The notes under the pieces were generated by a model. That model was not told where the DNA came from. It saw nothing but the letters and a program-made list of their open reading frames with translations, and searched no databases. Below, piece after piece: positions 32,401 to 33,694 of a stretch of 33,694 nt of DNA. How positions within the stretch are numbered: the first letter of the stretch is position 1; every line of letters begins with the position of its first letter. The translations under genes were made by a program, and so were the position numbers. This stretch comes from a virus. Location: IMG/VR virus record IMGVR_UViG_3300009183_000219, positions 1-33,694 of that record. One strand, written 5' to 3'.

Positions 32401-32604
32401 ACCTTGGACAAGGCCACAGACTTTAGCCTACGTAACCCTGAACGCGAAATTAAAGGTGAGGAAATTACCAAGGCTCTAAACGATGAGTTGAAGAGGGTAG
32501 TTGAAACTGAAATGGGTAGCGGTATTAAGATGACTAAAGAAAACGCTAGGTTACTTTCACCTTCAATAGAAAAAGCAGAAAGAGCTTTGGCTCCCTACAA
32601 ATAA
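23440..32604 (+). CDS. 3054-residue polyvalent protein: two zincins plus GHKL ATPase
   Basis: Visible domains in order: a tandem N-terminal WEVVSEAPA motif (residues 5-30); helical virion-type region; low-complexity linker (about 560-790); small beta/alpha domain with KWDYLVDGEVVGTYDTK (about 800); zincin 1 with HELLH 1179-1183 and THEFLAYG (E1253 a possible third ligand); GHKL ATPase with N-box ELFQNSFDAI (E1367, N1371, D1374), DNGLGM 1405-1410 and GGLGVAK from 1434; zincin 2 with HELAH 1952-1956 and H1962 in NHGASF; linker (about 2010-2085); and a long helical C-terminus with a hydrophobic stretch near 2740-2775. It starts one base after the previous stop without a Shine-Dalgarno, so translation is likely coupled. 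Probable ejected internal protein acting in the host; activities are predicted, not shown. Confidence 0.88.
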   Translation: MAKTDWEVVSEAPAAKTANSGWEVVSEAPAVPTKWSGATLSEKDLLELEANANKGDVQIQDILRAYKEANPTGKRITQAEFAPSAKAPAPVQKQAQAQPAATSMLDSVGNVMNTVRDWATGVPINAADAGRSVLGSGAPSPVSSEQNLVNTGAVNPQYVAALEAKLNSMPAAQRGVALQQAIASAPENSAQGRALALIATKYASLNKVTSPTLRKLDPRLEAQKDRLIEQGLNPDIAESLAKQSAEVGAIRPNEGQVKESPDEYVKAESYRVQGNLTGIAKTGETLTRGALKAGLSYERGVRGVNLFVGDMLGFDTSTNKARLNSIDQFVQGMGEQSSKPLNLFESAITSIGQQAPTLIGGALTGSTPAVLSAMFAQSFGQTYDEGARKGLDTVNNAARSAMYAALEVLGEMPGLGANIKGLKAAANGMPLDQIAGFFARALKKDAPGELVTYAGQFAVDKGYGMNPEAGIADFISGAADTVLSTVLQAGIMTGSGIAVGKGVNKLRAVQDKIKSGQRQAYKQDTSYEGLASLIAQSKGFDFREKHALGDQGYKVGEFLRAEREGPALGEAKVDTGAEGPTLGEGQISTTGTRVEPTLEGGAATTAAAPVGPTPEEIEKTAAGFMAAGVPRALALKMAEKQLVEQTTKTTAAAPISQDFSKLAAWPDVLLAETLKLQQSKPEPNQPLVDAIQVEIQRRAQTQGAPNATGTESAPSGGSAGVAGESVAGQPTGGFETPTRNGVVSSEPNAGVTTTGEISQPPTVTTGAPTSVITPTKTKQTETQGQPAPVTKVKHSIAQNDEGKWDYLVDGEVVGTYDTKRQANTKAILERSIVKGDTDVIAKNQQAHDAAMTTARGRPLKLFPKAKVDVGETVTEDTDTGTTDTETTETAEGEPAVGETAKPEAPIVLQEAKTVRGDALTGPSTKVKLSDGSEHEINRLDSTTSMGLPGWHDVNADTQNSYLADTKAEAIKELIRRQEEKRTAAAKAPTKETKGKKAPSAADALAVETQEKLQELEDLLGNYNTNPDVAAAKASARNINRIANDPAQPKAVRERAKKILVDEIDTKDLVEGSRYLSSKFTQSPADKAFGKFTTASQAISHILRTGTKFQKTLAARLRGFVQGVNFVVVEQGQALPEGLAKKSAEWSRSIAMYDRASRTIYVRGESYGNKQGINHVTVLHELLHAATARKIDLAMKAIKDGVSLDSPLVQAALTLHRTMENADTALRELARQGKLTEDLATLAVHGKAFSDTHEFLAYGMTDKTMQDFLLKTKGVEGDTHLFNRFVDSMRRMFGMGKDSINALSDLILATDQLLSAREIGGSIKETGTHAATSETRVQPSADVGRLAKMLGSKLYGTPDNIAAVSIKELFQNSFDAIKGAIEKGTLKSGDIKIKIDSSTRSIQIIDNGLGMPTSVMGGQFLTIAGTVKETKRASGGLGVAKMLFLFENKELEVVSLRDGVVSRMVTTGDDLKAALTDPKRGPMIQTTSDADVVARYTKELFPDGHGTSVRVQVPETYINESNGEELKIPFSSYELERAPVLLDSPLFDNIKVSIDTGYGLDTLPIGANFPVDKFTPFANVKFAWGTARIYVGKDKLSFVGSTRGNAHILSNGLWQFNLVLKDKPGFDGEAIKRDFYIDVTPNENVKPEDAGYPFDLNRQNFSKVADKDFKKIFNYVTAIYSQLDLASSVKNFGTAQYVNSNGTLTKAETLEPKVPISDNAFTVIKPDDKVEVREGVLYVNNRALPELTEEDLKKTGIRLEELTIPQDEVDPNKVMIHDNTVLKSSKLPKGELIPIAELDALVDKNPGKYKLELLPEPDVRFTVVNDDGSVMVFEDTAEEIFADLQGLGFIPKETENKEKSLSDAAREKFGDKAYNKYISVIGETFHKLRDALVNVNSDYAGLSTQVIGVSLDKKYYGVSIMIPFKGMFINPATTELQGTPAQIAVSLIGTMTHELAHFKQRNHGASFATEMQKVVTLLDTHPSFSLQQVKADLTLHIADNIEIFNYLNKEFQDENLDARGNRFQDASFEQIGDEGSVEPMESTSGTGKGQPSVPQGAGQSTTGAGQVGVPKGVGGKTPRTGKELDTDVSKAVKKVAESRKGVALGDALADLSKWRDPRYLWGEINGVWDSLSDSARTFVSHFYDSEALAYAGPGDIITGLKDAHEAIQKMSGSVQTYLRGVANVADEIVDFYRAEPKKRQAFEDLVHASTLAKYDPANPNNVLRNNELDNDYAALGDKGQKAYKRLRDYYKSMNAVKQHLLEENLSNLKLSAAARKKLLSDVRVLFEADKVEPYFPLARFGDFVLETGKKGSHATYRFDTKKERDRAAREFARQQGKSVDDLRKDGELRITEDLNGDGLRINIEGTSKLLKAAYAAVDSASVTDPNIKQKLKDDLYQAYLAAMPENSVRKMFVHRKGTPGFSSDVLRAVNDSGSRMARAFAKLEHANAIRQAIDLSKRQLEGNEKYTAFFMRMNEIASEALQPRIPTGKEKWLDNVANVIVKASFLRNLTSWSSAIMQPMDILLKGAPVLTGNHGPKAMAELSKMMKLHNQYGVLEKMPNGTMRFRAPSIEFAKGLTPQERLAVRDMVDVYGVTRDTLANEVFSQAREPATKINSKAFELGKDAVHNLILGGLMHHGERLSREIIALTSFRLNMAELQKANPNDPTNYDEAVKAAIRETNEVLGNYNANNKPMLMRGAGGRLVTMYKFFPLVTTKLLVTNFSKMLPMFNKEGKAAAATKFFGVLGTHTLFGGLVALPAFSLVMGLLQAAWEKWQKDPDAPDEMRDIDYETWWRTVWLPENLGSTGLAQLAEYGLLNKLTGFDISSRISLNDMWFRDPQPGKNAKETALNWGQVMFGAAWTTGLNAIQGIDLMTQGEYERGLEKLTPASISKLMVAHRYATEGVQTPQGVQLIEKGKVPKSELVGQAIGYAPARVAEAQTTAFKAQAAEKVIVHERETIMGTLKNSFRKSIDPNKDTEIHERFDKIFQDTLDKATDFSLRNPEREIKGEEITKALNDELKRVVETEMGSGIKMTKENARLLSPSIEKAERALAPYK
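23454..23530 (+). repeat. 29-bp direct repeat, 48-bp period, encoding WEVVSEAPA twice
   Basis: A 29-base sequence at 23454-23482 (TTGGGAAGTTGTTTCTGAAG...) recurs without mismatch at 23502-23530, giving two copies of WEVVSEAPA 16 residues apart. Exact nucleotide identity means a recent duplication or ongoing slippage-type exchange. It lies at the extreme N-terminus of the giant protein, where it may act as a packaging or docking signal. Confidence 0.9.
25556..25729 (+). CDS. nested 57-residue gene in +1 frame of giant gene
   Basis: This ORF lies wholly inside the 3054-codon gene, one base out of frame. It starts at ATG 25556 with AAGGAG at 25544-25549, six bases upstream. The product, MLQELSPHQVEEALAWLANP then LPVNPPEDLKHLHEMEWFLL and SRMLESLLQEKFHSPLQ, is a well-composed helical protein, and codons such as CTG, GAG, GCG and CCG dominate. 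In contrast the giant gene's own frame here is a Gly/Ser/Thr/Pro linker. The ALAWLxNPxP..P..LKHL..xEW..L..LL..LLxEKxxSPL pattern resembles small phage proteins I remember, which I could not verify. Function unknown. Confidence 0.65.
   Translation: MLQELSPHQVEEALAWLANPLPVNPPEDLKHLHEMEWFLLSRMLESLLQEKFHSPLQ
29474..29689 (+). CDS. nested 71-residue gene in +1 frame of giant gene
   Basis: A second ORF within the giant gene, again in the +1 frame. AAGGAG at 29461-29466 is seven bases before ATG 29474. The product (MKISTLVETASKTLASNKSE, MKALLSQWKALAEQEKGNPA, YPKALGKALQVLDKSASPKE, LVEKLRELEKN) is a basic helical protein with a plausible two- or three-helix bundle. Third codon positions are rich in G/C. 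The overlapping giant-gene frame encodes a Gly/Gln/Thr/Ser/Pro linker (SGTGKGQPSVPQGAGQST) with the look of an out-of-frame reading. No family recognised. It ends at TAG 29687-29689. Confidence 0.65.
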   Translation: MKISTLVETASKTLASNKSEMKALLSQWKALAEQEKGNPAYPKALGKALQVLDKSASPKELVEKLRELEKN

Positions 32605-32630
32605 AAAACCCCCGGTGATTAGCCGGGGGC
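32601..32630 (-). terminator. intrinsic terminator of leftward operon
   Basis: CCCCCGG (32609-32615) pairs with CCGGGGG (32623-32629) around a seven-base loop. On the minus strand the stem is followed by six T (the A run 32603-32608), a textbook terminator for the leftward genes. On the plus strand no T tract follows the stem, so rightward termination of the giant-gene transcript would be weak. It abuts the giant gene's stop (32602-32604), where the two operons converge. Confidence 0.9.
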
Positions 32631-32633
32631 AAG

Positions 32634-32650
32634 GAGAGTAGCGTACTCTC
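32634..32650. repeat. 7-bp inverted repeat GAGAGTA-GCG-TACTCTC
   Basis: A perfect hairpin-forming inverted repeat with a 3-base spacer lies just downstream (in the leftward sense, after the last gene and before the terminator). It is flanked by AAGGAGA on both sides (about 32631 and 32651). It could be a second 3'-end hairpin or a protein-binding site; nothing recognisable beyond the symmetry. Confidence 0.6.
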
Positions 32651-32683
32651 AAGGAGAAGCAAGGAACACGTTGGCAGTGTAGC

Positions 32684-32878
32684 TCAAACCCGCCAGACTC
32701 GCAAGCCTTTGATACCGTCTACTATCTCTACCTTGGATATGGTGTCTATCTTTAGGCGTTTTGTAACAGTAGCCACCTCTGCCCGTGCAGCTTTGTGGTC
32801 AATGCAGGGTACAAAAAACGAATGGCCTTTGCGAAACTTAGACCAGTCAATCCTGTACGTCACCGTCTCTATTTTCAT
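32684..32878 (-). CDS. small conserved protein of replication operon
   Basis: A 64-residue basic protein on the minus strand: YRIDWSKFRKGHSFFVPCID, HKAARAEVATVTKRLKIDTI and VEIVDGIKGLRVWRV. I recall the pattern W.KF..G.SFFVPC...GI.GLRVWRV from small proteins of phage replication modules. Its start lies 32 bases inside the end of the upstream DUF927-type gene, so translation is probably coupled; no strong Shine-Dalgarno is seen. The beta-alpha-beta-like layout and basic charge are compatible with nucleic-acid or protein binding. It is the last gene before the leftward terminator. Confidence 0.75.
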   Translation of the reverse strand: MKIETVTYRIDWSKFRKGHSFFVPCIDHKAARAEVATVTKRLKIDTISKVEIVDGIKGLRVWRV

Positions 32879-33694
32879 TGGTGCCCAATATAGCTTCTAC
32901 TTGCAGGAACTCGTTATTGGAGGCGTCAAACTTCAGTACACGAACGGCGGGCGATACAACCTTCATACCCTTGGACATACGCTTATTGGTAGCCTCAACA
33001 AAAACTTGCAAGTCGGTGAGCTTCTTAAGTAACTCTTTGTAACCAATCTGCTGCTTGACGCAGAAGTCTTTGAACTGCTTAGCTGCAATGTACAGGTGCT
33101 TGGTATCGGGCTCGTAGCGTATCAATAGCTCATTGCGGGGTTCCAGTGAAGGCATAGAAATCAAGTTGCTTCGGGCATCTACTTCACCGTTAACCACCAG
33201 TGTGTTGAAGATGTGGGAATTAATAAACTCACCCAGTGCGGCTACGGGCGTGGAGTTTGGTGGCTTTACGTCATTACGCATCTCAGACAGCATGCCCTTG
33301 AGCCAGCTATACACCTTTGCCATATCGTAGTTGTGCAACTCTAAGCTCTTGGCGATAAGACCACCGGCAATGTTGCATGCAGCTACGGCTGACCAAAACC
33401 GCTCACGGGCTGTGAACTGTATTTCCTTGTCAATGCGGGCCTGAATCTTCTTAACTAGGGCTTTGGCCTCTTCAAGGTTGTTCACTAGCCAAGTGATATA
33501 GATTTCCCCCGCATGTCCGTAGTTCTCGTTAAGCTGGTGGTCAAACATCTCTTTACCATGCGCTACGCCGATTAGGTCGTTGGGCTCTATCTTGTACTCC
33601 AGTAACCGTACTGATTCACCATCCGGTGTATTCTTTGCTGTACCCAGCTTTTCGTAAAAGCTACAGTTAGCTGAGCATAGGGTCATGTTTTTCC
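32847..33694 (-). CDS. DUF927-type replication protein, C-terminal part
   Basis: The minus-strand frame is open to the right edge; the Met at 33686 is probably internal, because TLCSANCSFYEKLGTAKNTP corresponds to the interior of DUF927 proteins as I know them. Further blocks are GESVRLLEYKIEPNDLIGVA, LNENYGHAGEIYITWLVNN, FTARERFWSAVAACNIAGGL and IAKSLELHNYD. DUF927 proteins act in plasmid and phage replication, usually fused to or next to primase-helicase parts. About 282 residues are visible, so the N-terminal ATPase part lies outside the window. The C-terminal 110 residues (LGEFINSHIFNTLVVNG and following) are an extra domain. Replication role is inferred from family knowledge. Confidence 0.75.
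   Translation of the reverse strand, partial: KNMTLCSANCSFYEKLGTAKNTPDGESVRLLEYKIEPNDLIGVAHGKEMFDHQLNENYGHAGEIYITWLVNNLEEAKALVKKIQARIDKEIQFTARERFWSAVAACNIAGGLIAKSLELHNYDMAKVYSWLKGMLSEMRNDVKPPNSTPVAALGEFINSHIFNTLVVNGEVDARSNLISMPSLEPRNELLIRYEPDTKHLYIAAKQFKDFCVKQQIGYKELLKKLTDLQVFVEATNKRMSKGMKVVSPAVRVLKFDASNNEFLQVEAILGTNENRDGDVQD

Overview
The window is about 33.7 kb of a tailed double-stranded DNA bacteriophage (Caudoviricetes), most likely short-tailed (podovirus-like). Reasons: a Mu gpT-type major capsid protein, an SU10-type adaptor, a large tail-hub protein, several tail-fibre genes and a lysis cassette are followed by a block of very large internal (ejection-type) proteins, with no tail-sheath or long-tail tube genes. 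Strong Shine-Dalgarno sites (AAGGAG) and dense ATGA/TTGA/TAATG stop-start overlaps indicate a bacterial host. The host cannot be named from the sequence. Many of the proteins resemble families I know from environmental, especially aquatic, phages. That is recollection and was not searched. Terminase, portal and protease genes would lie upstream of the left edge.

Layout. (1) 1-2.5 kb: a 5'-truncated capsid-associated protein, the major capsid protein, a strong intrinsic terminator, a structured leader RNA (possible pseudoknot), then two small structural proteins separated by a cUACGg-type terminator hairpin. (2) 2.5-6.15 kb: an unusual string of tiny, mostly Lys/Gly-rich basic proteins, several ending in the same tag (RADGIAxRGKTKG), plus a small membrane protein, a connector/tail protein and a Zn-ribbon protein. 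(3) 6.15-9.1 kb: adaptor, a duplicated pair of beta-rich structural proteins, a 20-residue tandem-repeat protein and a tail-appendage protein. (4) 9.1-14.2 kb: tail fibres and receptor-binding candidates, including one with an S74 intramolecular chaperone and one with an FN3 domain plus a glycine-rich adhesin tail. (5) 14.2-16.06 kb: lysis cassette (coiled-coil/TM protein, two holin-like membrane proteins, GH24 endolysin). (6) 16.06-32.6 kb: tail hub, ejection-type proteins, a GNAT acetyltransferase and a 3054-residue polyvalent protein. (7) 32.6 kb to the end: a leftward replication operon (DUF927-type protein, partial, plus a small protein) that ends in its own terminator, converging on the giant gene.

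The most interesting part is the 9.2-kb gene at 23440-32604. Its product carries two zincin metallopeptidase motifs (HELLH, HELAH...HG..F) and a complete set of GHKL (Hsp90/MutL-type) ATPase boxes. Two of its low-complexity linkers overlap, in the +1 frame, well-formed small ORFs (25556-25729, 57 aa; 29474-29689, 71 aa), each with an AAGGAG ribosome site at ideal spacing. The giant gene itself has no obvious Shine-Dalgarno site. I propose that these are genuine nested genes, and that the linkers are the out-of-frame reading of formerly free-standing genes captured when the giant gene was fused together.

The plus-strand genes are essentially gapless from 1 to 32.6 kb. The only intergenic stretch above 100 bases is 1524-1664 (terminator plus structured leader). 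No tRNA, rRNA, CRISPR array, insertion sequence, integrase or attachment site was seen.
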